Shown here: positions 11,303 through 20,712 of the stretch, piece by piece
Layout: the number at the start of each line of letters is the position of its first letter
How positions within the stretch are numbered: the first letter of the stretch is position 1
Assembly (NCBI RefSeq): GCF_007860105.1
Contig: NZ_SJPU01000003.1
Location: 310,001-374,000, forward strand
Length of the DNA: 64,000 nucleotides
From: Allorhodopirellula heiligendammensis
GTDB lineage: Bacteria; Planctomycetota; Planctomycetia; Pirellulales; Pirellulaceae
Direction of reading: 5' to 3'
The notes under the pieces: model-generated
Databases searched by the model: none
What the model saw: the letters and a program-made list of their open reading frames with translations, nothing else
What the model was told of the DNA's origin: nothing
Made by a program: the position numbers and the translations under genes

Positions 11303-11619
11303 GTGAATCGAAAATAGGGAGCAATGTCTGCTGCGGGCTCCGCCCCTCTTGCGGAGTCTACCGCGGGCTCCGCCCCTCGTGCGGATCCCGGCTGAACTCG
11401 CTCAACTGGACGGAGCCATCTGGCTAGCATCGAAACCAGTGGAAGGGGGCGCCCGCGGCGATCCCGGTGCGCACTCGATCGCCGGTTCAGCGCAAAAAAA
11501 GTGCTTTCAAAGCGAGTTGCTAGCAAATAGTTAAAATAGGCAGGCTGCATAGGTCGGGATTTCAGCCTTACGTTCCCATTAAGCGGGGTTCTGGGCTCCC
11601 TTGGCAAAGGATTCCGAAA
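11303..11619. other. Intergenic gap (317 bp)
   Basis: Apart from the tandem repeat at 11333-11390 I see no gene, RNA or clear promoter here. A possible ribosome-binding site (AAAGGA, 11606-11611) sits eight bases before the ATG at 11620. Confidence 0.5.
11333..11390. repeat. Two tandem ~30-bp GC-rich repeats
   Basis: Two adjacent copies begin GCGGGCTCCGCCCCTC (11333 and 11363) and continue with a matching TGCGGA core. They lie in the gap upstream of thiE. The open frame crossing them on the minus strand (11236-11685) is explained by the repeat, not by a gene. Confidence 0.8.
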
Positions 11620-11946
11620 ATGCTGATTCTGCTGGTTGCATGGGCTACCTGCATTTCTACAATCCTCGCCAGCGTGAACGAACAATATCGCTCACCCATT
11701 TGGGGTCTGTTTCGAATGGAAACTCTCGAACTGGATGAGGTGAGCGATGGTGTTTCTCACGCCAAAGTCATTTCCTACGTTGGCGTGGAGTACGCGACGG
11801 GAGCCGACTTACTGCGAAGCGATATGTTGCCAACCCTGGAGAAGCTACGGAAGGGAATTTCCGGAGACTTCGATAGTGGGCGGCTTTACATTTTGTCCGG
11901 ACAGTTCATTTCTTCTTTTTTCGAGCCTGGTTCCATACGGCGCTGA
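11620..11946 (+). CDS. Small hypothetical protein with hydrophobic N-terminus
   Basis: The 108-aa frame begins with a hydrophobic segment (MLILLVAWATCISTILASV) that could be a signal peptide or anchor. The rest is mixed and has no motif I recognise. In its favour are an AAAGGA ribosome-binding site with eight-base spacing and codon use without obvious anomalies. Against it are its size and lack of recognisable homology. It may be co-transcribed with the downstream thioredoxin gene. Confidence 0.4.
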   Translation: MLILLVAWATCISTILASVNEQYRSPIWGLFRMETLELDEVSDGVSHAKVISYVGVEYATGADLLRSDMLPTLEKLRKGISGDFDSGRLYILSGQFISSFFEPGSIRR

Positions 11947-12070
11947 CGCGAATTGCTAATTCAGCCCGGATGACTTGGATATCCATTGGCGCATGACTTG
12001 CCAAATCTCGATGCCGTCGGCTTGGTGCCGCGACTGTCTTGACCTACTAACTTGCATTAGGAAGCATGGA

Positions 12071-12514
12071 ATGTTGTCACTGTTCTTGGGTCTTACTCTT
12101 TCGTTCGTTACCACCGGCTCGTCGATGTTGGAACCTGCGAAGGAAACTCCCACTCATCCGAGTGACCAGAACTACACTTTGGCATACAAGAAATCAGTCG
12201 AGGAACATAAGCCGTTGATGGTTGTTGTCAGTGCCCCGTACTGCCCGGCCTGCCAAGTCCTCAAACAGACCACGATCGCCGACATGACTCGCTCAGGCGA
12301 GCTCGATAACGTGAGCGTTGCTGTCGTTGATCGCGATGCCGAGCCTGAACTGGCGGCACAATTGATGGAGGGAGAGAACCTCATCCCGCAAATCATCTTG
12401 TTCAGTAAAACAGAGGATGGACACTGGAAGCGTCGTCGCCTGATGGGATTTCAACCTGTTCAGCCCATTCGCAATTTACTTCAGAAGGTTCGCGACGGCC
12501 TGACCCGCGGCTAA
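12071..12514 (+). CDS. Exported thioredoxin-fold protein
   Basis: From the ATG at 12071 the protein has a signal-like N-terminus (MLSLFLGLTLSFVTTG) and a thioredoxin-like domain with VVVSAPYCPACQVLKQT. The CPAC active site is a CxxC variant. The rest of the fold is present, including the LIPQIILFSK cis-proline region. It probably acts as a periplasmic thiol oxidoreductase, partner unknown. An upstream in-frame start at 11975 would add 32 residues with no signal-peptide character, so the later ATG is preferred. Confidence 0.75.
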   Translation: MLSLFLGLTLSFVTTGSSMLEPAKETPTHPSDQNYTLAYKKSVEEHKPLMVVVSAPYCPACQVLKQTTIADMTRSGELDNVSVAVVDRDAEPELAAQLMEGENLIPQIILFSKTEDGHWKRRRLMGFQPVQPIRNLLQKVRDGLTRG

Positions 12515-12601
12515 TCAAGCAACCCGATACCCCCAGCCGACTGCCAGTGGTTTAATTGCAATCGGTTAGGGAAACGGTAGGAAGGGAGGGCATTTTCGCC
12601 C

Positions 12602-13603
12602 TCACCTCACCTCAGCCAGCTGAGCGGCGTTTGCGATCGCACGGTATCCGGCGGCGTTGAGATGGCCGTTGCCAATCACGCCGTTTTGGAAACCGTGTGG
12701 GAAGACGCCATGATCGACTGAGCGTTTGAGCTCGTCACGGCAATCGACGACATGTACGCCGTGTCGACTCATTTCTAGGGCGAGTGGTTCAAAGGCAGCG
12801 TTCTGTGGATCCTCTCCCAAGATTTCCCCACCGACGATCCGTGGTACTCGCGGAGCGTAGAGCATGGTGATGGGGCGAGTTGTTGAACGCGCCAGTCTGG
12901 TGGCGATCGCGGCCGCGGGAATGTGCTGGTTTCGGGGCGGCTGATCCGATGGCCTTTGAGGGGCACTTTCGATCGGACCGACTCCGAACCGTAGTCGCCT
13001 GAGTGCGAGTGAATCACGTTGGAGGATCAGCGCTCGCAGCGCATCGATCACAAAATCGGGAGCGGCATCAAGCATCCGATCGCCTCGGACTGAAAGCCCC
13101 TGGGGTGTCGCGTTAGCAACGGGATGAGCCAGTGGCATGAGATCATCGAGTTCGCATATCAGAAGAATATGTGCGGTGACGCCGAGCTGTTGTTCGGACT
13201 CTGAAAATCCCCGTGTCCAATTCGCGGCGTTCTCGCCACTGTGTGCCAGTGGCAGAACTTCGACCGGATTCGCGCCGCCTGCGGACAGCCGAGCTTGCAG
13301 CACCCGCCACAACTTGTCGTCGTCCGGGACGCACACACCTTCGGCTTGGGAATCACCCCACAAGGCAATCACGGGATTGGTAGATTGTCGGGGGACGGTT
13401 TCTCGTCCCGGCATTCCATGCGGTCCCATGGCGGTCGTTGCGTAACCCTCACTACGCCAACGGTAGGTCGTTCCGGCGGGGTACACCCAATTCTGACAGA
13501 CTGGATCATAAACCTTCGAGTGATAGCTGCGCACAAATAACGGCGATGTCACCCATACGAGCATCGTGCCTATGAGCGAACCGATGATCCAGCGTCTTAT
13601 CAT
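12602..13603 (-). CDS. Membrane-anchored SGNH/GDSL-like hydrolase
   Basis: The 333-aa protein has an N-terminal hydrophobic anchor (IGSLIGTMLVWVTSPLFV). Its block-I motif is VIALWGDSQAEGV, with Ser of GDS as expected nucleophile. The C-terminal block has HLNAAGYRAIANAAQL, the usual His/Asn-containing end of SGNH enzymes. Substrate is unknown; such domains can be esterases or modify exported polysaccharides. Its ATG overlaps the stop of the FG-GAP protein gene (13600-13603), so the two are coupled. Confidence 0.75.
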   Translation of the reverse strand: MIRRWIIGSLIGTMLVWVTSPLFVRSYHSKVYDPVCQNWVYPAGTTYRWRSEGYATTAMGPHGMPGRETVPRQSTNPVIALWGDSQAEGVCVPDDDKLWRVLQARLSAGGANPVEVLPLAHSGENAANWTRGFSESEQQLGVTAHILLICELDDLMPLAHPVANATPQGLSVRGDRMLDAAPDFVIDALRALILQRDSLALRRLRFGVGPIESAPQRPSDQPPRNQHIPAAAIATRLARSTTRPITMLYAPRVPRIVGGEILGEDPQNAAFEPLALEMSRHGVHVVDCRDELKRSVDHGVFPHGFQNGVIGNGHLNAAGYRAIANAAQLAEVR

Positions 13604-15357
13604 GGCTTGACCGATACTGCGATTTTGCGTGTCAATTCAACCGGTCGCAGGCATTGCTTGGCATTACATGCTTGATAGGCAAGCGAGCATGTCAGCTCGT
13701 AGTCGCCTGGCTCGATGTCTTCGGCGACGGGGATCTCCTTGTAAAAAGTCACATTGCCATGATAGGCGGGGCCTCGACCGGGAGTACTCGATGGCATCTG
13801 GGGCGGTTCTTCCCAAGATTTCGCGTCAGAGAATCCATGCGGTAGGTCGAGTTCCAGACGCGTCGCTGTGGCGCGGGGCATCACCTCCAAGGCATGGATT
13901 TCGTACCCGGGTGCGATTCTGACGTTCACCGTGATGTGGACAGAGTCACCGGGACGAACGGTTTGTCTGGAGGACTCGAATTTGACAGCGACCGGCTCGT
14001 CGCCACCATGTGATTTGCGCACGTAAACCCACACATAACCATGAGCCTGGGATAGGTCATACAATGCATCACCATCACCTCGAGTCGAAGACAAATACGG
14101 CCTCAATGCGGCAGCGGCTTTTTTCTCGGCGGAGGCCATTTGCTGTGCCTCCACGCCCTCGCCGAGAGCCTCGTATTCCTGTTGCCACATTTGGCTCGCT
14201 TCATCGCTATACAGCGCATCTCCGGGGAAACGTTCCGTCAGACGCGCTTGCAAGGCATCTCTTTTTTCGAGATACGCTTTCACGACGGCATTGAAATGCT
14301 CGAGTCGTTTCTCAATGTCCGCTTTCACTTCAGCGGAAATATCTTGTTTAAAATGCAGTGCGGTATAAAAATCGCCCAGGAGCAGATCGAGTTGGCCGTC
14401 ACCATTAAAATCCGTCACGTCAACCTGGGAGCGGATTCCGGGTACGAGTGTCCCGGCGTCCCAATTAGCGATGTTGTATCCACTCCCTTCGTGCGGTGGC
14501 ACCAACACTTGGCCTGCGGCGAACTCTGGTGTAGTAACGTCGCCTACGTTGCGAAAGTACGTGACACTGCCGTCTTCGCTGCCAGCGATGATATCCCACA
14601 CGCCATCATCGTCCCAATCAGCGACAACCGGGCATAGGTGGCCTGCGACTTTCAATGGCCCCGTTCTCGTTTGGACATCACTATTCTGTTCTGCAAACTC
14701 AGGCTGAGTTTTGGTGCCTTCGTTAATTCGCAGTTTTAAGTCACCATTGAAGCAGCCAATCAACAGATCGAGATCGCCATCGTTCTCCCAATCCACGAGC
14801 TCGTAAAAACTGCCGAAAGATTGGGAGTCTTGTTGCTGTTTCGGCGCCGCCCGTACAGGCACTCCCGCTTTATCGAGCAGTTCTTTTTGAGCGGCGAATT
14901 GGTGATCGGGCAATCCAAGAAAGAGATAGCAATGACCGGGATCGTAAGAGTTCGAAATGATGTCGAGAATGCCATCCCCATTGAGATCGCCCATCCGGGC
15001 CTGGCTGCCGATGCAGCAATAGATCCATACCTTGGCATCGACACCGCCCGCCTGCAGCATTCCGTCGTCCTTATAGGCTGGCTCTGTTGCCGAACCGACA
15101 TTGCGGTAAACATGAAACTTGCCGCTGAAGTCGCCTAAAATCAAATCGTCGAGTCCATCGCCGTCGAGATCCGCCACGCAGGGACTGCTGTGCCCCCATG
15201 ACGGGCCCGTGTCGATCTCCTCACCGTCGGCAAGCAGTCGGACAGGTGGCTCAAAGACATTCTGAACGACAGCAGGACGTTCCTCGGCGCTGACCAAACT
15301 CGTGGTTGATGTCAGCAGCCCCATAGTGATAGCCCAAAAACTCAGCAATCTGTTCAT
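13600..15357 (-). CDS. Secreted FG-GAP/VCBS-repeat protein with DsbD-N-like C-terminal domain
   Basis: A signal peptide (LLSFWAITMGLLTSTTSLVSA) precedes FG-GAP/VCBS-like repeats with calcium-binding-type DxDxDG cores (VADLDGDGLDDLILGD, MGDLNGDGILDII, VTDFNGDGQLDLLLGD) over about residues 50-330. A charged helical segment (about 335-410) links to a C-terminal domain. That domain ends ELTCSLAYQACNAKQCLRPV and resembles the immunoglobulin-like N-terminal domain of DsbD with its Cys pair. It is probably a cell-surface or periplasmic protein; the propeller may bind a ligand while the C-terminal Cys pair exchanges disulfides. It is coupled to the SGNH gene. Confidence 0.8.
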   Translation of the reverse strand: MNRLLSFWAITMGLLTSTTSLVSAEERPAVVQNVFEPPVRLLADGEEIDTGPSWGHSSPCVADLDGDGLDDLILGDFSGKFHVYRNVGSATEPAYKDDGMLQAGGVDAKVWIYCCIGSQARMGDLNGDGILDIISNSYDPGHCYLFLGLPDHQFAAQKELLDKAGVPVRAAPKQQQDSQSFGSFYELVDWENDGDLDLLIGCFNGDLKLRINEGTKTQPEFAEQNSDVQTRTGPLKVAGHLCPVVADWDDDGVWDIIAGSEDGSVTYFRNVGDVTTPEFAAGQVLVPPHEGSGYNIANWDAGTLVPGIRSQVDVTDFNGDGQLDLLLGDFYTALHFKQDISAEVKADIEKRLEHFNAVVKAYLEKRDALQARLTERFPGDALYSDEASQMWQQEYEALGEGVEAQQMASAEKKAAAALRPYLSSTRGDGDALYDLSQAHGYVWVYVRKSHGGDEPVAVKFESSRQTVRPGDSVHITVNVRIAPGYEIHALEVMPRATATRLELDLPHGFSDAKSWEEPPQMPSSTPGRGPAYHGNVTFYKEIPVAEDIEPGDYELTCSLAYQACNAKQCLRPVELTRKIAVSVKP

Positions 15358-15610
15358 GGTTCTACTCGCGAATTGTTCTGATTCCAGGACGACGTGCAGG
15401 GGACGACGTGCGAAGCGACTCCTAGCATAGTGTAGTCCATCACAGGTGGCCGCACGTCAGGCTACCCTGCTGCTTTGTCTTCAGGGAATCAGCAGTGGGA
15501 AACCTACTGACGTCTGCTCGAGATTCCGAGCAACCATCAACATCCAAGCGATGGAACGAATGCGAAAGATTCGTTTTCACTTCAGAGTTCAGTCCATTTG
15601 CGTAACAATG

Positions 15611-15645
15611 TGATCTGTGATCTGTGATCTGTGATCTGTGATCTG
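15611..15645. repeat. Five perfect tandem copies of TGATCTG
   Basis: The 7-bp unit TGATCTG repeats five times without mismatch, followed by TGGCAG. It lies immediately upstream of the decayed sialidase fragment. A simple sequence repeat of this kind may vary in copy number between strains. Confidence 0.95.
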
Positions 15646-15684
15646 TGGCAGCGTTATCACCACGATTGGCACCGCAGCGTCCCC

Positions 15685-15960
15685 CGATTTATCGTCGACT
15701 TGGCGAAGATTCAACGTCCAACAGCGCGACGGTGCTCGCGAATCGTTTGATGACGGAGAAACTTGGCCGGTTTGTAAATTGTTGACTCCTGGCGAAGGCA
15801 CGTATAATGGCGGTGCGTGGACACAGGAATTCACTGCCACGCCGCACAACGCGGATCAGCCAGGCCAGATGGCGGCTACCCAAACGCCTGACAATGTGGT
15901 TCATTTGAGTAGCAGTCCACTTCCTCAGCGGGTCAATCTCCCTTGGCGCCAGACTCCGGC
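15685..15960 (+). pseudogene. Remnant of a sialidase/BNR-repeat family protein (C-terminal part)
   Basis: The plus-strand frame reads ESFDDGETWPVCKLLTPGEG, then TYNGGAWTQEF, MAATQTPDNVVHLSSS and RVNLPW. This order matches the C-terminal region of exo-sialidase-like BNR proteins: an Asp-box SxDxGxTW, followed by LLTPGxGxYxGGAW, AATQTPDxxIHLxSS and FNLxW. Only this ~90-residue tail is present; no start, signal peptide or earlier repeats are visible, and the last motifs are degenerate. It is best read as a gene fragment left by deletion. The family assignment rests on motif memory, not alignment. Confidence 0.7.
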
Positions 15961-16169
15961 CTTCGACGCGAGCTCGAATCGCTGACGAATGGGCCTCTGA
16001 GGCATACCGTCAGAGGGTTGCTGTTTGGCGCGGGCGGGTCGCACGGCCTCCATCAACGGGGTGATTGTCAAACGCCGCCTGCATATCACGATGCGCTGGC
16101 ATTTACGTCTCGACCGGCGAAGTGACATTTTAGGTCGTGCCGGTTCGTTCCCCTCTTCTCGAAGCGAAT

Positions 16170-17528
16170 ATGTTTCAATATCTCAGCTCGCTCGCAAAGT
16201 GTCATCGAGGCAACTGCCGTGAGGTCACCGTCCTGACGGAAGTCTCTTTAACCGTCACGCTGCTGATGTTGGCTGCGGTAGGTTGCAAAACCCAGGACGG
16301 GCCACCCCCTCCGCCGCCGCCACCGCCAGCGGTTGAGGTCGCCACTGCTACGACTCGACAGATCATCGATTATCGTGAGTTCACCGGGCGTACCTCTGCG
16401 ATGGAGTCGGTCGAGATTCGCGCCCGTGTGAGCGGGTATCTTCTTCGCAGTCCGCGTAGTAAACCGAAGAAGAATGCAGCGGATTCGCCATCCCCTGACG
16501 ATCGCGAAAATGCCGATTGGCAGATCACAGCCAAGGAAGGTGAGTTGGTAAAAAAGGGGGCCCCGCTTTTTCTCATCGATCGCAAACCCTACCAACTCGC
16601 TTTGGACCAGTCGCTGGGATCCCTGAAAGCCTCCCAGGCCAGGCTCACGCAAGCGACTCAGGACCTATCTCGCTCTCGTGAGCTACTCGGACGGGACGCA
16701 ACCAGCGAGGCCGAATATGACCAAGCTGTTGCGGCGGTTGCCGAACTTCGTGGGCAGATTGAAAACCTGAAAGCAACCGCTGAGCGTAATTTACTGGACC
16801 TCACCTACACCCAAGTCGAGTCACCAATCGATGGGCTCCTCGGTAGTACCATGGTCACCGAAGGTAATTTGGTGGTCGCCGACACGACGGTGCTCACGAC
16901 GGTCGTGAGCACCGATCCTATCTATGTAGATTTCAATGTCGACGAGCAGTCGGTGCTGGATTATCGCAAGCGGATCGCGGCCGGTGAGGTCAAGAGTGCG
17001 CGGGATGTCAACATTCCCATCCGCATGGGGTTAGCAAATGAAGAGGGGTATCCTCATGAGGGAACCATCGATTTCGTCGATAACCGCACGGATCCCAACA
17101 CGGGTAACACCCGTATCCGGGGAGTCTTTGAAAACTCAACGGGGATCTTGTCACCAGGACTGTTTTCGCGAGTGCAAACGCCGTTCACGCAAGCGCATGA
17201 GGCGATTCTCATTCCATCGCCCGCCATCGCGATGGATCAACAGGGGCGCTACGTGATGGTTGTGGGTAGTGAGAACGAGGTCAGTCGACGCAGCGTGACA
17301 CTCGGTCAAATCATTGAGGACAAAACGGTGGTTACCGAAGGTCTGCAAGCGGGCGAACAAGTGATTATCTCGGGTTTACAAAAGGTGCGTCCCGGCGTCA
17401 CGGTGACGATCAAGGATCCCCAACCGCAACCCAAGATGACAGAAGACATGCCTTCCACAAACTCGGATGCGCCGCAGGCGTCTGAGCACACTGATGATGC
17501 AGCGCAGCAATCGGGAGAGTCAATTTGA
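16170..17528 (+). CDS. RND efflux periplasmic adaptor (membrane fusion lipoprotein), pump 1
   Basis: This is an AcrA/MexA-type adaptor. It has a lipobox (LMLAAVGC) that would anchor it to a membrane, a nine-proline tract, a lipoyl/barrel-sandwich domain, an alpha-helical hairpin (SQARLTQATQDLSRSRELLG) and beta-barrel/membrane-proximal domains ending with LQAGEQVIISGLQKVRPG. The open frame extends to a GTG at 16137, but the ATG at 16170 is a more likely start. A TTGA overlap links it to the pump gene. No TolC-type outer-membrane channel gene is nearby. Confidence 0.9.
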   Translation: MFQYLSSLAKCHRGNCREVTVLTEVSLTVTLLMLAAVGCKTQDGPPPPPPPPPAVEVATATTRQIIDYREFTGRTSAMESVEIRARVSGYLLRSPRSKPKKNAADSPSPDDRENADWQITAKEGELVKKGAPLFLIDRKPYQLALDQSLGSLKASQARLTQATQDLSRSRELLGRDATSEAEYDQAVAAVAELRGQIENLKATAERNLLDLTYTQVESPIDGLLGSTMVTEGNLVVADTTVLTTVVSTDPIYVDFNVDEQSVLDYRKRIAAGEVKSARDVNIPIRMGLANEEGYPHEGTIDFVDNRTDPNTGNTRIRGVFENSTGILSPGLFSRVQTPFTQAHEAILIPSPAIAMDQQGRYVMVVGSENEVSRRSVTLGQIIEDKTVVTEGLQAGEQVIISGLQKVRPGVTVTIKDPQPQPKMTEDMPSTNSDAPQASEHTDDAAQQSGESI

Positions 17529-20500
17529 TCTCCAACTTCTTCATCAACCGCCCCGTCGCCGCCAACGTGATCGCGTTGATGACCCTGATTTTGGGCGCGG
17601 TAGGGCTCTGGAATTTACCCGTCGAGCGGTACCCCAACATTACGCCGCCCACGATCCAGGTCACAGCCAGCTACCCGGGTGCAAGCGCCCAGGTGGTTAC
17701 CGATACCGTTGCGGCGCCACTGGAACAACAGATCAACGGCGTCGAAAACATGATGTACATGTCATCGACGTCTTCATCCAATGGCAGCTACTCGTTGACG
17801 GTCACCTTTGACGTGGGCACCGACCTCGAAGAGGCTCAGGTGCTGGTTCAGAACCGCGTGGCGCTCGCCGAACCGTTCTTGCCCGCCGACGTCCGCCAGC
17901 TTGGCATCTCGGTCAAGAAGCAATCGACCAATATTCTCCTCGCCGTCTCGCTAACGTCACCAGATGAATCCTTTGATAGCTTGTACATGTCCAACTACGC
18001 AACGCTGCGAGTCAAGGATGAACTCAGCCGCGTCGAAGGAGTCGGCGACGTCATGGTCAGCGGCACGGGCGCGTACAGCATGCGGATTTGGGTGGATCCC
18101 ACCAAGCTTGATGCTCGCAATCTCACATTCAATGACCTGCTCAGCCAATTAAGGCAACAGAACGTGCAGGTCGCCGCGGGGCAAATCGCGCAGCCGCCGT
18201 TGAACGATCCGCAGGCTTTTCAGTACACGATGACGGCACTCGGTCGATTGTCGACCCCGGAACAGTTTGAAGACATAATCGTCAATGTCGGCAGCGATGG
18301 CAGCCTGACTTACCTGCGCGATGTGGCTCGCGTGGAGCTCGGTGCGGAGACCTACGATACCTTCGCTCAGAAAGGTGGCATGCCCTCGGCCACTGTTCTG
18401 GTTTATCAACTTCCGGGCGCCAACGCCCTGGATGTAGCTGATCGCGTCAAAGCCGACATGGAGGCGCTCTCACAGAGCTTTCCCAAAGGTTTGGAATACG
18501 ACATTCCGTTCGACACCACCACATTCGTGTCATCGGCCATCCATGAAGTTTACAAGACGCTGTTTGAGGCGGGCGTCTTAGTACTCATCGTGATTCTTGT
18601 CTTCCTACAGGACTGGCGTGCCGTTCTGATCCCAGCGACCACCGTTCCTGTCACGATCATCGGCGCATTTGCGATCATGCCCCTGTTGGGCTTCTCGATC
18701 AACCTGTTGACGCTGTTCGGACTCGTACTCGCGATCGGCATCGTGGTCGATGACGCCATTGTGATCGTTGAGAATGCGGCGCACCATATTGAACGCGGTG
18801 AGGCACCCAAGGCCGCGACGGTGCGGGCGATGTCGGAAGTCACGGGGCCGGTGATCGGCATCACCGCAGTGCTGATGGCGGTGTTCATCCCGACCACATT
18901 CCTGGCGGGTATCACCGGACAGCTCTATCGGCAGTTTGCGCTAACGATTGCCGCAACCGCACTACTAAGTGCCATCAACGCGTTGACGCTCAAACCCGCA
19001 CAGTGCGCATTATGGCTGCGACCGGCCAAGGAGAATCACAAAAAATTCTTCCTCTCGCGGTGGTTCAACACGGTGTTTGGATGGGTGGAATCCGTCTATA
19101 CCGCCTGCGTGGCCGGAATGATTCGGGCATGGCCGATCATGTTGATCATTTTCGCGATCACACTCGGCGGCACCGTATGGTGGTACCAGAAAGTGCCTAC
19201 GGGGTTTCTGCCTACTGAGGATCAAGGTTACTTGATCGTGGCAGTGCAGTTGCCCGATGCAGCATCGCAAGACCGGACCCGCCACGTCGTTGAAGAGATC
19301 AACGGTATCCTCGCCGAACAACCGGGCGTCAAGACATGGTTTACGCTCGGTGGCCAATCACTACTCGAGGGCAGTCAGTCCTCCAACGCGGCGACAATGT
19401 TCATCGGCTTGCAGGATTGGGAGGATCGCACGACTGCGGACTTGCAACAGGGACATTTGATCGGCGAAATCACTCAAAAGTTTTCGGCGATTGAGGATGC
19501 CTTCATTCTGGTGATCCCTCCGCCTGCCATTCAGGGCTTGGGAACCAGCGGTGGATTCGAAATGCAGGTTGAAGATCGCGGTGGCGCGGGGCTGGTCGAA
19601 TTGCAGCAGGCCGTCAACGGTCTGCTGGCCGCCGCCGCAGAAGAGAAACAATTGCAACGAGTTAGCTCGACGTTCCGTGCGGGTGTGCCGCAGCTTTACG
19701 CGGATGTCAATCGCGATGAGGTGCTTAGCATGCAAGTGCCTCTGGGTGAAGTATTCACGACGCTGCAGTCCGCGCTGGGGTCGATCTACGTCAATGACTT
19801 CAACAAGTTCGGGCGAACCTACCGGGTCACACTACAAGCGGAATCGCAGTTTCGGGACAACGTCGATGATGTGCGTCGCCTGAACGTTCGCAACGCCTAC
19901 GGCGACATGGTTTCGCTGGGCAGTCTGATGACCATCGACGAGACCTTTGGCCCTCAAATCATCCGTAGATTTAACCTCTATCCGGCCGCCAATGTGACCG
20001 GTTCCGCAGCTCCAGGAGTCAGTTCTGGGCAAGCACTGCAATTGATGGCGGGGCTGGCCAAGGAGAACTTTCCCGAAGCGGTCTGGTACGACTGGAGTGG
20101 CGTCTCTTATCAGGAGAGCCAAGCCAAGGGTGAAGAGGTGTACATTTTCGGATTGGCGATCTTGATCGTTTATCTCGTGCTCGCGTTTTTGTACGAGAGC
20201 TGGGTATTGCCCCTGGCCGTCATTCTCGTCGTGCCTTTGGGTCTGCTGGGGACCGTCGCAGCAATTTCTCTGTTGGGGATGGATAACAATACCTACGTGC
20301 AAATCGGTGTCGTGCTGATCATTGCTCTGGCGAGCAAGAACGCGATCCTGATCGTTGAATTTGCGCGTGACCTGCGGATGCAGGGCAGGTCGATTCGGGA
20401 GTCCGCGGTGGATGCCGCCCGGATGCGTTTCCGTCCCATCCTGATGACATCTTTCGCGTTCATCCTGGGTGTTTTCCCGTTAGTCTTCGCCACTGGGGCC

Positions 20501-20659
20501 GCGGCAGCGAGCCGTCGTTCGTTGGGGACAGCTGTGTGCGGCGGCATGATTACCTCCACCGTCCTGGCTGTGTTCTTCACGCCTGTGTTCTTCGTCGTAT
20601 TTCAGTGGCTCAGTGAGTGTCGTGAGAAACGCGAGGATGATGCCACGGCAGGGGATTGA
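17525..20659 (+). CDS. RND multidrug efflux permease, pump 1
   Basis: This is a 1044-aa HAE1-type resistance-nodulation-division inner-membrane pump exporting hydrophobic compounds in exchange for protons. It begins MISNFFINRPVAANVIALM and has the duplicated 12-TM plan with two large periplasmic loops. TM4 contains the proton-relay motif GIVVDDAIVIVEN (adjacent Asp pair). The TTG start overlaps the adaptor stop. Substrate specificity is not readable. It is about 45-50% similar by eye to the second pump at 40263-43409, with conserved blocks throughout. Confidence 0.95.
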   Translation: MISNFFINRPVAANVIALMTLILGAVGLWNLPVERYPNITPPTIQVTASYPGASAQVVTDTVAAPLEQQINGVENMMYMSSTSSSNGSYSLTVTFDVGTDLEEAQVLVQNRVALAEPFLPADVRQLGISVKKQSTNILLAVSLTSPDESFDSLYMSNYATLRVKDELSRVEGVGDVMVSGTGAYSMRIWVDPTKLDARNLTFNDLLSQLRQQNVQVAAGQIAQPPLNDPQAFQYTMTALGRLSTPEQFEDIIVNVGSDGSLTYLRDVARVELGAETYDTFAQKGGMPSATVLVYQLPGANALDVADRVKADMEALSQSFPKGLEYDIPFDTTTFVSSAIHEVYKTLFEAGVLVLIVILVFLQDWRAVLIPATTVPVTIIGAFAIMPLLGFSINLLTLFGLVLAIGIVVDDAIVIVENAAHHIERGEAPKAATVRAMSEVTGPVIGITAVLMAVFIPTTFLAGITGQLYRQFALTIAATALLSAINALTLKPAQCALWLRPAKENHKKFFLSRWFNTVFGWVESVYTACVAGMIRAWPIMLIIFAITLGGTVWWYQKVPTGFLPTEDQGYLIVAVQLPDAASQDRTRHVVEEINGILAEQPGVKTWFTLGGQSLLEGSQSSNAATMFIGLQDWEDRTTADLQQGHLIGEITQKFSAIEDAFILVIPPPAIQGLGTSGGFEMQVEDRGGAGLVELQQAVNGLLAAAAEEKQLQRVSSTFRAGVPQLYADVNRDEVLSMQVPLGEVFTTLQSALGSIYVNDFNKFGRTYRVTLQAESQFRDNVDDVRRLNVRNAYGDMVSLGSLMTIDETFGPQIIRRFNLYPAANVTGSAAPGVSSGQALQLMAGLAKENFPEAVWYDWSGVSYQESQAKGEEVYIFGLAILIVYLVLAFLYESWVLPLAVILVVPLGLLGTVAAISLLGMDNNTYVQIGVVLIIALASKNAILIVEFARDLRMQGRSIRESAVDAARMRFRPILMTSFAFILGVFPLVFATGAAAASRRSLGTAVCGGMITSTVLAVFFTPVFFVVFQWLSECREKREDDATAGD

Positions 20660-20712
20660 GAAATGTCAGGATGGTTCGTCCCAACGACCCACGGTGCGAT
20701 CCACGACTTCGC

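Larger units (their letters stand above)
15358..16136. other. Long gap containing a heptamer repeat and a decayed gene
   Basis: No intact gene is visible. The gap carries five tandem TGATCTG copies (15611-15645) and a sialidase remnant (about 15685-15960), both listed separately. The remaining sequence shows nothing I can support. Confidence 0.6.

Noticed and set aside
11236-11685. 149-codon minus-strand frame upstream of thiE
   Set aside because: Crosses the tandem GC-rich repeat, encodes repeated GAEPA-like residues and shows no domain.
15611-15645. Heptamer repeat considered as a CRISPR or iteron array
   Set aside because: Repeats are only 7 bp and directly tandem with no spacers; no replication gene is nearby.
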